A stretch of DNA of 40,455 nt from Flavicella sp. (lineage in GTDB: Bacteria; Bacteroidota; Bacteroidia; Flavobacteriales; Flavobacteriaceae). The position numbers and the translations under genes were made by a program. Below are positions 16,515 through 25,562 of this stretch, piece by piece; positions within the stretch are counted from its first letter, which is position 1, and each line of letters starts with the position of its first letter. The stretch is taken from assembly GCF_029238425.1 (NCBI RefSeq), contig NZ_JAQWGB010000156.1, forward strand, positions 1 to 40,455, read 5' to 3'. The notes below the pieces were generated by a model, which searched no databases, was not told where the DNA came from, and saw only the letters and a list, made by a program, of their open reading frames with translations.

Positions 16515-17447
16515 ATGATTCAATTGGATAAAAAGTGTTTATTAATTATTGTGTGTATGGTACAATTTGGTTTTTTATCAAGTCAAGAAAATTTAATTTC
16601 AATATGGGGAGATATCATTCCTAATTCCCAAAAATCAGATGAAAAAGAGATATACCCAAAGGCAAAATCTGGAATTTTTAAGATTGCCCAAATTCAAGTT
16701 CCTACACTTGAGGTTTTTGAACCATCGGAACCCAACAAAAATGGTAAATCGGTTATCATTTGCCCAGGTGGTGGCTATCATAGTGTCGCTTATGATTGGG
16801 AAGGCACAGATGTTGCCAAATGGTTTAATTCGATTGGGGTAACAGCTTTTGTTTTGAAATATAGAATGCCAAATTCTGCTTCCGTAAAAATTTCTCATGA
16901 GGCTCCCTTGCAAGATGCGCAAAGAGCGTTAAGGTACGTTCGCTCAAATGCTGAGGAGTTTGGAATTGAAAAAAATAAAATAGGAATTATGGGGTTTTCA
17001 GCGGGTGGACATTTGGCTTCAACCCTAGGTACTCAATTTGACAAACCAAATAATTTTAAAGAGTCGGATTTGGATTTAGTTTCTGCGAGACCTGATTTTA
17101 TGATTTTGTTATACCCTGTGGTTACCATGAAAGAGGATTTTACACATAAAGGATCTAAAAATTCTTTGTTGGGTCCAAAACCTAAAAATAAATTAATAAA
17201 TCAATTTTCTAATGAACTACAGGTAACGGAGAATACACCTCCAACATTTATTGTTCACGCTTCAGATGACAAAGCTGTACTAGTGGAAAATAGTTTGCAG
17301 TTATATAAAAGTATGAATGATCATAATATCAAAACTGAAATGCATATTTATCCTTATGGAGGGCACGGTTTTGGAATGGCAATTAATAGAGGAAGATTGC
17401 AAACCTGGACCAACCGATTAGAAGATTGGCTAGTGGATTTGGATTAA
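16515..17447 (+). CDS. secreted alpha/beta hydrolase (acetyl-esterase/BD-FAE-like)
   Basis: A 310-residue alpha/beta hydrolase with a signal peptide (about residues 1-23, ending LSSQ). Oxyanion-hole motif CPGGGYHSVA (83-92) and nucleophile elbow GFSAGG (160-165, Ser162) are intact. The remaining triad is probably Asp251 or Asp252 in HASDD and His284 in GGHGFG. The family deacetylates acetylated sugars, often xylan fragments, outside the cytoplasm. It begins 4 bp after the DUF4421 gene. Its TAA stop shares the bases TTAA with the stop of the convergent nth gene, so there is no room for a terminator between them. Confidence 0.9.
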   Translation: MIQLDKKCLLIIVCMVQFGFLSSQENLISIWGDIIPNSQKSDEKEIYPKAKSGIFKIAQIQVPTLEVFEPSEPNKNGKSVIICPGGGYHSVAYDWEGTDVAKWFNSIGVTAFVLKYRMPNSASVKISHEAPLQDAQRALRYVRSNAEEFGIEKNKIGIMGFSAGGHLASTLGTQFDKPNNFKESDLDLVSARPDFMILLYPVVTMKEDFTHKGSKNSLLGPKPKNKLINQFSNELQVTENTPPTFIVHASDDKAVLVENSLQLYKSMNDHNIKTEMHIYPYGGHGFGMAINRGRLQTWTNRLEDWLVDLD

Positions 17448-18103
17448 GATTTTTTATTTTTGTAATATTCGCCTAAAACAGTTTTTCTTCCAATTGTTTT
17501 GGTAATAATATCATTCTCTAGGTTCCAACCACGGGCAGGAGAGTAGTCTCTTCCATACCAAATAATTTGTAAATGCAGATCGTTCCAAATTTCTTTAGGA
17601 AATAGTCTTTTAGCATCCTTTTCGGTTTGTACCACATTTTTACCATTGCTTAGATTCCATCTAAACATCAAACGATGAATATGCGTGTCTACCGCAAAGG
17701 CCGGTATGTTAAAAGCCTGACTTAATACAACGCTTGCCGTTTTATGTCCAACTGCAGGTAATTCTTCTAAATCTTTAAAGTTAGCAGGTACTTCCCCGTT
17801 ATGTTTCTCTATCAGAATTTTGGACAATCCATAAATTCCTTTTGATTTCATTGGTGATAAGCCACAAGGTCTAATGATTTCCTTTATTTCCTCAACACTC
17901 ATTTTAACCATATCATACGGGTTGTCGGCTTTCGCAAAAAGGAGTGGTGTGATTTTGTTGACACGAACATCCGTGCATTGTGCAGAAAGTAAAACAGCTA
18001 CTAACAAAGTATAAGGATCTTTGTGGTCTAAAGGAATTGGGATTTCAGGATATAATTCTTCTAGTTTGTCAATTACAAATTGAACCTTTTCTTGCTTTGT
18101 CAT
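17444..18103 (-). CDS. nth: endonuclease III, iron-sulfur cysteines absent
   Basis: A 219-residue HhH-GPD DNA glycosylase that removes oxidised pyrimidines and nicks at the abasic site. The helix-hairpin-helix LPAVGHKTASVV (115-126) carries catalytic Lys121, and Asp139 sits in AVDTHIHR. The N-terminal LLSAQCTDVRVN (38-49) is also typical. In most Nth proteins the C-terminus has C-x6-C-x2-C-x5-C, holding a [4Fe-4S] cluster. Here the matching region (IIWYGRDYSPARGWNLEND) has no cysteine; the whole protein has only Cys43 and Cys80. So it should be a cluster-free glycosylase. It is divergent from bcp, and its stop overlaps the esterase stop. Confidence 0.92.
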   Translation of the reverse strand: MTKQEKVQFVIDKLEELYPEIPIPLDHKDPYTLLVAVLLSAQCTDVRVNKITPLLFAKADNPYDMVKMSVEEIKEIIRPCGLSPMKSKGIYGLSKILIEKHNGEVPANFKDLEELPAVGHKTASVVLSQAFNIPAFAVDTHIHRLMFRWNLSNGKNVVQTEKDAKRLFPKEIWNDLHLQIIWYGRDYSPARGWNLENDIITKTIGRKTVLGEYYKNKKS

Positions 18104-18254
18104 GTTGTATTATTTGTGCGATAAAAATACAAAACAAACTAGTATGATGGTTGTTTTGATGCAAGAGAATTTATGGTAAGTTTACTGGTTTTAGTTTTTA
18201 TTTGTGACGATTACTTTATAACTTCGATACTTGTAAATTTAGAAAAATAAGATT

Positions 18255-18710
18255 ATGACGACATTAAAAATTGGAGATAAAGCTCCTATGTTTGAAGCTT
18301 TAGATAATGCGGGAAATACAATAAAATTAACAGATTACGAAGGGAAAAAATTGGTGTTGTTTTTTTATCCAAAAGCAAGTACACCTGGATGTACTGCAGA
18401 GGCTTGTGATTTAAGAGATAATTACCAATCGTTTCTAGCAAAAGGGTATGATGTTTTGGGAGTAAGCGCAGATTCTGCTAAAAGACAACAAAATTGGATA
18501 AATAAGCATGAGCTACCATTTCCTTTGTTGGCTGATGAGGATAAAAAAGTTATTGAGGCATTTGGAGTTTGGGGACCTAAAAAATTTATGGGTCGTGAAT
18601 ATGATGGGATTCACCGAACAACATTTGTAATTGATGGAAAAGGAGTGATAGAAGATATCATCTTAAAAGTGAAAACAAAAGCTCACGCAGATCAAATCCT
18701 TTCAGAATAA
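18255..18710 (+). CDS. bcp: thiol peroxidase, Bcp/PrxQ family
   Basis: A 151-residue peroxiredoxin that reduces hydrogen peroxide and organic hydroperoxides using thioredoxin. The active site KASTPGCTAEACDLRD gives the peroxidatic Cys46 and, five residues later, the resolving Cys51, which is the 2-Cys PrxQ arrangement. The segment GVSADSAKRQQNWINKHELPFPLLADE is also family-typical. It is cytoplasmic and of normal length. The gene is divergent from nth across 151 bp, placing a DNA-oxidation repair gene next to a peroxide-scavenging gene. It ends two bases before the stop of the convergent TonB-dependent receptor gene. Confidence 0.95.
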   Translation: MTTLKIGDKAPMFEALDNAGNTIKLTDYEGKKLVLFFYPKASTPGCTAEACDLRDNYQSFLAKGYDVLGVSADSAKRQQNWINKHELPFPLLADEDKKVIEAFGVWGPKKFMGREYDGIHRTTFVIDGKGVIEDIILKVKTKAHADQILSE

Positions 18711-18712
18711 AT

Positions 18713-21175
18713 TTAGAATTTCATGGCCAGTCGAGCATTGATAACTCTGCTGGTCATGTAATTTGGAACACCATAGGCTTGCTTCGTATAAGCATCTCTT
18801 ACCCAGGTATTGGTGTTTGAGTTTTGTATGTCAAAAATATTAAAGATTTCAATTCCAACATTTAGATCTTGAAAACTACTTAAAAACCCTGTTTTATAGG
18901 TTTTCTTTTGATCTACAATTATATAAGAAAATCCTACATCCGCTCTTTTATAAGAGGGCAATCTAGATTGGTATTCATATGGATCACTGTAAGAAGGAGA
19001 TCCGCCCGGAAGCCCAGAATTGTAAACCATATTCAAATACACTTTTAAATCAGGAACACTAGGTACATAATCTTGAAACAATATTCCTAGTTTGAATCTT
19101 TGATCCGTAGGTCTTGCGATTTCACCTCTTCCATCAATATTTTCTTTGGTACTTAGCAGCCCCATGCTGATCCAGCTTTCATTTCCAGGAACAAATTCAC
19201 CATTCAATCTAAAGTCAATTCCAATCGCATTTGCTGTAGTTACGTTGTCTGCTCTATATCTAATTCTAACATTGTCAACAGAATAAGCATTTACATCACT
19301 CAGCTTTTTTGAATACGCTTCTGTTGTGAATTTAAAAGGCCGGTTCCACATTAGGAAACTATATTCGTTCCCGATTACAAAATGGATAGATTCTTGTGCT
19401 TTTACGTTCTTTACAATTTGACCTTCGTAATTCTTTAGCTCTTTGTACATAGGAGGTTGGTGATACCATCCGCCGGAAATCCTAAACAACATATCCTTCT
19501 CCCAGTTAGGTTTGATAGAAAATTGACCTCTAGGACTTATGGTGTATTGTGTTTCTGAAGTAAAATTGTCCGAAGTCACATTCCAGAATTGGGAACGAAC
19601 TCCGAAATTATACCATACTTGATGGTCTTTCCATTCCGATTGTTTACTCCATTGTGCATAGGCAAATAGTCTATTGATGGTAACATCATTTAATGCTCTA
19701 ATAGATCTGTAAGGTTCTATAGGACCCGTGTAAGGTTCAGCGGGTTGATTGTTGGGGACTTGATTTTCTAGAGGTCTTATTGAAAAACCTGTAGAGTCAA
19801 TAATCTCCCATTCATTGATACTTTCTCGAATATTTTCTTTTTGCAGTTTCATTCCCAATTCATAATAGTTTTCGTCTTCACGAGTGGAAAGTTTCAACTG
19901 TATGTTTTGAATTAAGGCGTCTAGTTCATTTCTAGAGTGGTTAATTTGACCACCTATTCCTTCACTGTATTCGGTATCTCCAAAATTTGGGGAGTCAATA
20001 TCTCCATTCGTTTGATTTAGAGAATAGGCTCCTATGATATCAAAATACTCTTCCTCTTGTGTATTATAGATAGAAGAAGTAATGGTTAATTTAAGATCAT
20101 CGGCATGTCGATATGTTGCATTTAAAGCACCGAAATAAGTTCGAAAGGTGTCGTTTTCATTTCCTTGATACACAACGACTAATTCTAAAGGATTGGTAAT
20201 AGTACCAAAAGTTGTTCTTCTTGTAAGCGGTTGGTAGTTGTATTTGTTGACTGAGATGTTTCCTAGAAAATCAACCGTCCATTTTTTTGAAAGTTCATAT
20301 GAAAGAAAAGTCTGTACATCGGCAAATTGGGGTTTGTAATTCGTCTCAGTGTCCTTCGTATTTACCAACAACGAATTATCTCTATAACGAACACTTGTTA
20401 TGGTTGATAGTTTGTCCTCTGCAAATCTCCCTTCAAAAGTGGCACTCCCACCCATCATATCTAGTTCAATAGTAGTTGCTGTTTCTGTAGGTTTTCTATA
20501 AGTGATATCTAATACAGAAGACAATCGATCTCCGTATTTAGCTTGAAACCCACCTGCGGAGAAATTGATATTTTGGATCATTTCGGTATTTACAAAACTC
20601 AAACCTTCTTGTTGGCCAGACCTAACTAAAAAGGGTCTGTAAATTTCAATTCCATTAACATAAACCAAGTTTTCATCAAAGTTTCCTCCTCGAACATTGT
20701 ACTGTGTACTCAATTCATTATTGTTACTCACTCCTGCAAAAGTCATCAATAGATTTTCAACTCCTGGATTAGCGCCTGGAAGTTTTTTTACTTTTTCCTT
20801 TTTAACGGTGGTAAATCCTTGAACGGCTTTTCTTTTATCTTGAATGGTTACTTCGTTTATTTCTTCTGTTTTTAAAGTTAGAAGAGGAGAGAAACGATAG
20901 GTTTTGTTTTTGGGGATCTTAACTCTTTTGTAAAAGGTATTGTAACTAACATGACTGAATTCTAATATGATTTCAGTTTTAGCAGGTATTGAGATAAAAT
21001 ACTCTCCTTTACTATTTGAGGTTGCTCCTCCAGCAGAGTTGGCGAAAGTAATATTTACCCCTTCAATCGGATTTCTTTTGGTGTCCCTAATATATCCCTT
21101 AACAACAGCCTTTTGGGCAAATATGGACATATTAAATAACAGAAATAAAAGTAAATATGTAAGTTTTTTATTCAA
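18713..21175 (-). CDS. TonB-dependent outer membrane receptor
   Basis: An 820-residue outer-membrane receptor. It has a signal peptide (1-20, ending FAQ), a carboxypeptidase-D regulatory-like beta domain (about 22-110, with GYIRDTKRNPIEGVNITF), a plug domain (about 120-230, including YNVRGGNFDENLVYVNGIEIY) and a long beta-barrel. The barrel ends in a strand with C-terminal Phe (INARLAMKF), as needed for Bam-dependent insertion. The substrate is unknown; no SusD partner follows, so it is not a SusCD pair. It lies 14 bp after the M23 peptidase gene and is probably cotranscribed with it. The barrel is shorter than in SusC-type receptors. Confidence 0.92.
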   Translation of the reverse strand: MNKKLTYLLLFLLFNMSIFAQKAVVKGYIRDTKRNPIEGVNITFANSAGGATSNSKGEYFISIPAKTEIILEFSHVSYNTFYKRVKIPKNKTYRFSPLLTLKTEEINEVTIQDKRKAVQGFTTVKKEKVKKLPGANPGVENLLMTFAGVSNNNELSTQYNVRGGNFDENLVYVNGIEIYRPFLVRSGQQEGLSFVNTEMIQNINFSAGGFQAKYGDRLSSVLDITYRKPTETATTIELDMMGGSATFEGRFAEDKLSTITSVRYRDNSLLVNTKDTETNYKPQFADVQTFLSYELSKKWTVDFLGNISVNKYNYQPLTRRTTFGTITNPLELVVVYQGNENDTFRTYFGALNATYRHADDLKLTITSSIYNTQEEEYFDIIGAYSLNQTNGDIDSPNFGDTEYSEGIGGQINHSRNELDALIQNIQLKLSTREDENYYELGMKLQKENIRESINEWEIIDSTGFSIRPLENQVPNNQPAEPYTGPIEPYRSIRALNDVTINRLFAYAQWSKQSEWKDHQVWYNFGVRSQFWNVTSDNFTSETQYTISPRGQFSIKPNWEKDMLFRISGGWYHQPPMYKELKNYEGQIVKNVKAQESIHFVIGNEYSFLMWNRPFKFTTEAYSKKLSDVNAYSVDNVRIRYRADNVTTANAIGIDFRLNGEFVPGNESWISMGLLSTKENIDGRGEIARPTDQRFKLGILFQDYVPSVPDLKVYLNMVYNSGLPGGSPSYSDPYEYQSRLPSYKRADVGFSYIIVDQKKTYKTGFLSSFQDLNVGIEIFNIFDIQNSNTNTWVRDAYTKQAYGVPNYMTSRVINARLAMKF

Positions 21176-21189
21176 CTAAATTGTCTAGG

Positions 21190-22887
21190 TTATTTTGTTT
21201 GAAATGTGGAGGTAAATGTACGAGTATTTCCAACGTTATCCATAGCGATTAAACTAAATGTATGGTTTCCCTTTACTAGTTCAATATCATCAAAGTCAAA
21301 AGTAAGTTTATTTGTCTTAACATTCAACTCCATGCGAATCCATTTATCGTCGATTTCACCTCTGTATTTTTTAAGCCCCGATTCTTTATCAGTGACCTTT
21401 ATACTAAAATAATGATAATTTGATAAATTTTGGTTTTCGTAGAAACTACATTTTTCTATAATAGGGGCATTCTTGTCAGAATGTAATTTAAAGTCACCTA
21501 GTGATCTTGTACTTGTACTAAATAAACTGTCGTTTTTTGTAGTACTGCAATAGTTGTAGTATTTATTTTTTACCACACTGGCAATATACATTTTATCTTT
21601 TTGCTCTTTAGAATAAGCACTGACATCAAATGTTATTGTATAGCTTTTATGTAAGGGAACAATAGGTTTATGAATGGAAATTATAGAATCCTTTTCTGTA
21701 ATATCCAAATACAGATTATTGTAGAAAACGTTTTTAGGGAATTTAATTTTTACCTTATTTATTTTAAATGAATTTTCCTGGTTTTTTTTGATGTAATAAT
21801 TCGTTTGTTTTTTCTCATCCATTATAACAGGAGTTTTCTTAACTCCTCGAACAGGAATGGTCAATTCACTTATATTGCCTACAAAATCAGAAACACGTAT
21901 TTGAATTTGATAAGCTTTTCCATCTTCAATTGATATTTCTCCTTTTCCAAGTTTTCTATTGTAGGTACTTAGTTTGTTTTCACGATGAATATATGTTTTT
22001 TGGTATTTTCTTTTGTGCTCTCCATAGTAGGGATAATCAATCAATAGATTGATATATTTAGATTCATCAAAAGAAAAAGTTTCTACCTTATGTTCAAATT
22101 GTTTTTTACCATTTACAAGCATTTCAAGTTTGTAGATACCATTTTTATTAAGGGCTCCATCTTGTTGATCATAGGTGTTTAACGAAAAACCAATTTTACC
22201 ATAAGCCTTAACTTCACTAGCAATATAGGTTCCACTCGCCATGTGCTTGAAGTTTATAGGGAGTGCTATATTACTTGTGTTTACAGAAGAAGAATCATTA
22301 AAAGCATATGCTCTTAAATGATTGATTCTAGGTTTTTTGGTATCCTTTGGGATCAAGCCGAAGTGCATCGGATTGATTATTTTTTCAGTTTTTGTACTTC
22401 TAATTTCAAAGTGAAGGTGAGGGGCAATAAAACCTCCTGTACTACCTGAATAGGCAATTATTTCATCTGTTTGGATAGGAAGAACCTCTTTTTTAGGAAA
22501 CAATTGAATTTCTTCTTTTTCTAGTCTGTATTGGTTTTTACGTATGTAAGCTTCTATATTTTTATTGAATTTTTTAAGATGAGCATAAACAGTAGTATAT
22601 CCATTAGGATGGGTGATATAGAGAGCTTTTCCATAACCCCAATTGGAAACTTTTATTCTAGAAACATAACCCTCAGCTGCAGTATGAACATTCAACCCTT
22701 CCTTTTGTTGTGTTTTGAGGTCCATTCCAGAATGAAAATGTGCGGTTCTCAATTCTCCGAAGGTTCCGGCCAATATTATTGGAATTTCTAAGGGGTTTCT
22801 AAAATAATTTTGTGGATATTCCGTTTGTGCGATTAATTTAGGAATGCTTATAATTAAAATAAAGGTAAAAATATATTTGTTTTTCAA
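21190..22887 (-). CDS. M23 family metallopeptidase (peptidoglycan hydrolase type)
   Basis: A 565-residue exported protein with a signal peptide (1-21). The LytM/M23 domain at about 35-170 keeps the zinc ligands: His52 and Asp56 in HFHSGMD, plus His157 and His159 in HLHFEIR. His103 in YAHL is the usual additional active-site residue. The GSTGGFIAPHLHFE stretch is typical. The remaining 390 residues look like beta-sandwich domains, including a final Ig-like segment (KVTDKESGLKKYRGEIDDKW... onward). It probably cuts peptide cross-links in murein. It is divergent from the zapB-like/zapA cell-division genes, a sensible context for a wall hydrolase. Confidence 0.92.
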   Translation of the reverse strand: MKNKYIFTFILIISIPKLIAQTEYPQNYFRNPLEIPIILAGTFGELRTAHFHSGMDLKTQQKEGLNVHTAAEGYVSRIKVSNWGYGKALYITHPNGYTTVYAHLKKFNKNIEAYIRKNQYRLEKEEIQLFPKKEVLPIQTDEIIAYSGSTGGFIAPHLHFEIRSTKTEKIINPMHFGLIPKDTKKPRINHLRAYAFNDSSSVNTSNIALPINFKHMASGTYIASEVKAYGKIGFSLNTYDQQDGALNKNGIYKLEMLVNGKKQFEHKVETFSFDESKYINLLIDYPYYGEHKRKYQKTYIHRENKLSTYNRKLGKGEISIEDGKAYQIQIRVSDFVGNISELTIPVRGVKKTPVIMDEKKQTNYYIKKNQENSFKINKVKIKFPKNVFYNNLYLDITEKDSIISIHKPIVPLHKSYTITFDVSAYSKEQKDKMYIASVVKNKYYNYCSTTKNDSLFSTSTRSLGDFKLHSDKNAPIIEKCSFYENQNLSNYHYFSIKVTDKESGLKKYRGEIDDKWIRMELNVKTNKLTFDFDDIELVKGNHTFSLIAMDNVGNTRTFTSTFQTK

Positions 22888-23062
22888 TGGTCTGTTTTTT
22901 TATAGCTAAAATACTTTTTTACCACAAAATAAGAGAATGAATTTTTATAAAAAAAACAAAAATAAAAGTAGATGAAACATTCATAAAAATAGTTTTTAAC
23001 TGTTGTTTATGAGTGTATTATATGTGGAATCTAAAATTATGGATGAAAATACGTAGAAATTG

Positions 23063-23092
23063 TTGCGTTTTAACTTTGGAATGTTAACTTTG
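23063..23092 (+). promoter_or_regulatory. promoter of the zapB-like/zapA operon
   Basis: TTG (23063-23065), a 19-base spacer and TAACTTTG (23085-23092) match the Bacteroidota consensus TTG-N17-23-TAnnTTTG. Transcription would start near 23099, about 20 bases before the ATG at 23120. A second TAACTTTG lies 14 bases upstream (23071-23078), possibly an alternative -7 element. Confidence 0.6.
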
Positions 23093-23119
23093 TAGAGATA
23101 GTTTTCGTAATACGCACTT

Positions 23120-23410
23120 ATGAGTATAAAATTGGAATCTGTTGATTTATTGGAAAGTAAGTTGACTACATTAGTAGAAAGATATACTTTTTTAAAAGAA
23201 GAAAATGATATTCTCATTTCCAATATTAACAAATTGCAAAATCTAGTTTCTCAATTAGAAGAGAAGTATAATGAGGAACAAGAAAAGTATAGGTTGCTAA
23301 AAATTGCAAAAACTATTGAAGGTAGTAGAACCGATAGCAAAGAAACAAAAAACAAAATAAATACTTTGATTCGTGAAATTGACAAGTGTATTGTTAAATT
23401 GAATCAATGA
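23120..23410 (+). CDS. small coiled-coil protein, ZapB-like
   Basis: A 96-residue protein almost entirely heptad-patterned coiled coil, for example LVERYTFLKEENDILISNINKLQNLVSQLEEKYNEEQEKY. It has no signal peptide, no membrane segment and no catalytic motif. It lies 10 bp upstream of zapA, the usual place for a small coiled-coil partner in Bacteroidota, and has a good promoter upstream. By position and shape it may be a ZapB analogue that bridges ZapA and the Z-ring at midcell. Sequence similarity to enterobacterial ZapB cannot be claimed because coiled coils resemble each other by composition. Confidence 0.75.
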   Translation: MSIKLESVDLLESKLTTLVERYTFLKEENDILISNINKLQNLVSQLEEKYNEEQEKYRLLKIAKTIEGSRTDSKETKNKINTLIREIDKCIVKLNQ

Positions 23411-23420
23411 GTTCATTCAA

Positions 23421-23714
23421 ATGGCGGAAAAAGTTAAAATCAATGTTGTGATTGGAGGGAGAACTTATCCTTTGCATGTAAATAGTGCAAAAGAGGAGGA
23501 GGGAACCAGAAAAGCGGCAGAAAAAATTAATAATTTGATTTTAAAGTTTGAAGAAAATTATGCCGTTAGTGATAAGCAGGATGTGTTGGCCATGTGTGCC
23601 TTGCAGTTTGCTTCTAAGCTTGAGATTACAAGTATTGTAGATCAAGAAAATGAACAAAAAGCTATAGAGAAAATAGAGAAAATGCATTCTATATTGGATG
23701 CAAATTTGAAATAA
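23421..23714 (+). CDS. zapA: cell division protein ZapA
   Basis: A 97-residue ZapA. The N-terminal half has the family pattern KVNVVIGGRTYPLHVNSAKEEEGTRKAAEKIN (here beginning KINVVIGGRTYPL), and the C-terminal half is a helix for dimer/tetramer formation (EKIEKMHSILDANLK). The middle segment DKQDVLAMCALQFASKLE is also characteristic. ZapA binds FtsZ and cross-links protofilaments in the Z-ring. It follows the coiled-coil gene by 10 bp and is followed by the probable 6S RNA, paralleling the zapA-ssrS neighbourhood of enterobacteria. Confidence 0.93.
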   Translation: MAEKVKINVVIGGRTYPLHVNSAKEEEGTRKAAEKINNLILKFEENYAVSDKQDVLAMCALQFASKLEITSIVDQENEQKAIEKIEKMHSILDANLK

Positions 23715-23735
23715 TCTCTAAAATAAGAGAATACT

Positions 23736-23895
23736 ACCTACATTAGTTAATGTTTGATAAACTCAACGCAATTCCATTAAAAAGGATGAGTCTTAGTTGT
23801 AAAAGCGTGTCGATTCGATCGAATACTTGAGCCTCTAGTTAGTCCTAAACTTGTTATTTGGGAGTTTATATAAACCAACTGATGTAGGTTTTTTA
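23736..23895 (+). ncRNA. probable 6S RNA (6S-Flavo type)
   Basis: The 200-base gap between zapA and rny folds into one long rod. The closing stem pairs ACCTACATTAGTT (23736-23748) with AACTGATGTAGGT (23877-23889): 13 pairs including one G-U. A second stem pairs GTTTGATAAACTC (23752-23764) with 23862-23875, leaving one bulged A. Inside is a largely unpaired region, roughly 23765-23861, containing an apical hairpin TCGAT-TCG-ATCGA (23810-23822). A T-tract (23889-23894) directly follows the closing stem, like an intrinsic terminator. A long closing stem, a central bubble and a terminal hairpin form the 6S layout that mimics an open promoter and traps housekeeping RNA polymerase. The position next to zapA matches 6S genes in gammaproteobacteria. 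Identity is inferred from shape and context, not alignment. Confidence 0.72.
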
Positions 23896-23913
23896 TATAT
23901 ATAATTAAACTAA

Positions 23914-25485
23914 ATGGAAACAACAACAATAGTAGTAGCAGCGATTGGCGCTGGTGTTGGTCTGGTAATTGGGCTTTTGATAAATAATATTTTGCAAAAG
24001 CGTAAAGGCTCATCGATTATAAAATCAGCTAAAAGAACTGCTTCAAACCGAGTTAAATCAGCACATAAAGAGGCTGAAGCTATTAAGAAAGATAAAATTC
24101 TTCAAGCAAAAGAACGATTTATTGAATTGAAAGCGGAACATGAAAAAGTAGTTCAGGCTAGAGAGAAAAAAGTAGTTGATGTAGAGAAAAGAATTAGAGA
24201 CAAAGAGTCTCAGTTAGCTTCTGAAATAGATAAAAACAGAAGATCTAATAAAGAATTAGATGCAAAACAAAAGGATTATGATTACAAACTTGATTTTTTA
24301 GATAAAAAGCAAGTAGAGGTTGAGAAAATTCACAAAAGACAAGTAGAGCAATTAGAGGTTATGTCTGGTTTATCTGCTGAAGATGCGAAGGCCGAACTTA
24401 TCAAGTCGTTAAAAGATGAGGCTAAGTCTGATGCAATGTCTTATGTTCAAGATATATTGGAAGAAGCGAAACTTACTGCAGAGCAGGATGCTAGGAAAAT
24501 TATTTTGAATACGATTCAAAGAGTGGGTGTAGAGCAGTCTATTGAAAACTGTGTATCCGTATTTAACCTAGAATCAGATGATGTAAAAGGTAGAATTATT
24601 GGTAGAGAAGGTAGAAATATTAGAGCCATTGAAGCTGCTACAGGTGTTGAGATTATAGTAGATGATACTCCGGAGGCAATTATTTTATCATGCTTTGACC
24701 CTGTAAGAAGAGAGGTAGCAAGATTGTCATTACACAATTTGGTTACTGATGGAAGAATTCATCCAGCAAGAATTGAAGAGGTGGTTAAGAAGACTGAAAA
24801 ACAAATTAACCAGGAAATTATTGAAGTAGGAAAGAGAACTGTGATAGACTTGGGAATTCACGGTTTACACCCAGAATTGATTAGGACTGTAGGTAGAATG
24901 AAGTTCCGTTCTTCTTATGGACAAAACTTATTACAACATTCGAGAGAAGTAGCTAATTTGTGTGCTTTAATGGCTACAGAATTAGGTTTAAATCCAAAAA
25001 TTGCGAAGCGAGCTGGTTTGCTGCATGATATTGGAAAAGTGCCAGATACGGAAACAGAATTGCCACATGCTTTGTTAGGAATGCAATGGGCTGAAAAATA
25101 CGGTGAAAAACCGGATGTTTGTAATGCTATTGGAGCTCACCATGATGAAATCGAAATGAAAACATTATACGCACCAATTGTTCAGGTATGTGATGCTATT
25201 TCTGGAGCTAGACCAGGTGCAAGAAGACAAGTATTGGATTCTTATATTCAAAGATTAAAAGATTTAGAAGATCTTGCTTTCGGATTTTCAGGAGTACAAA
25301 AAGCCTATGCTATTCAAGCAGGTAGAGAGTTACGTGTTCTTGTAGAAAGTTCTAAAGTGAACGATGAGAAGGCTGCAGAGTTATCTTTCGGAATTTCACA
25401 AAAAATTCAAAACGATATGACCTATCCAGGTCAAGTAAAAGTAACAGTTATTAGAGAAACGAGAGCTGTGAATGTTGCGAAGTAA
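23914..25485 (+). CDS. rny: ribonuclease Y
   Basis: A 523-residue membrane-anchored endoribonuclease that starts mRNA decay. The order is N-terminal membrane helix (5-27), long charged coiled coil (about 45-200), KH RNA-binding domain with [15 protein letters not shown] (226-240), and HD hydrolase domain (about 335-430) with His342 and the metal-binding His371-Asp372 in LLHDIGK. The C-terminal part ends in [21 protein letters not shown], standard for RNase Y. It begins 24 bases after the T-tract of the probable 6S RNA, so it may be read by leak-through from that transcript. It ends at a strong terminator. Confidence 0.96.
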   Translation: METTTIVVAAIGAGVGLVIGLLINNILQKRKGSSIIKSAKRTASNRVKSAHKEAEAIKKDKILQAKERFIELKAEHEKVVQAREKKVVDVEKRIRDKESQLASEIDKNRRSNKELDAKQKDYDYKLDFLDKKQVEVEKIHKRQVEQLEVMSGLSAEDAKAELIKSLKDEAKSDAMSYVQDILEEAKLTAEQDARKIILNTIQRVGVEQSIENCVSVFNLESDDVKGRIIGREGRNIRAIEAATGVEIIVDDTPEAIILSCFDPVRREVARLSLHNLVTDGRIHPARIEEVVKKTEKQINQEIIEVGKRTVIDLGIHGLHPELIRTVGRMKFRSSYGQNLLQHSREVANLCALMATELGLNPKIAKRAGLLHDIGKVPDTETELPHALLGMQWAEKYGEKPDVCNAIGAHHDEIEMKTLYAPIVQVCDAISGARPGARRQVLDSYIQRLKDLEDLAFGFSGVQKAYAIQAGRELRVLVESSKVNDEKAAELSFGISQKIQNDMTYPGQVKVTVIRETRAVNVAK

Positions 25486-25509
25486 AATATAGTTATACGC
25501 ATAAAAAAG

Positions 25510-25537
25510 CTCCTTAAGTTATTTAAGGAGTTTTTTT
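25510..25537 (+). terminator. Rho-independent terminator of rny
   Basis: Arms CTCCTTAA (25510-25517) and TTAAGGAG (25523-25530) are perfectly complementary around the loop GTTAT, followed by seven T (25531-25537) and preceded by six A. The A/T symmetry makes it able to stop transcription from both sides, serving rny and the convergent mini-gene at 25563. Confidence 0.88.
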
Positions 25538-25562
25538 ATGTCTTATAGTGAAATAATATTAT

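Noticed and set aside
18713-22887. TonB receptor and M23 peptidase as a polysaccharide utilisation locus
   Set aside because: No SusD homologue, glycoside hydrolase or regulator is adjacent, and the receptor is not SusC-sized.
23812-23823. ATTCGATCGAAT, a perfect 12-base palindrome that looks like an operator
   Set aside because: It forms the apical hairpin of the probable 6S RNA, which explains the symmetry better than a protein-binding site.
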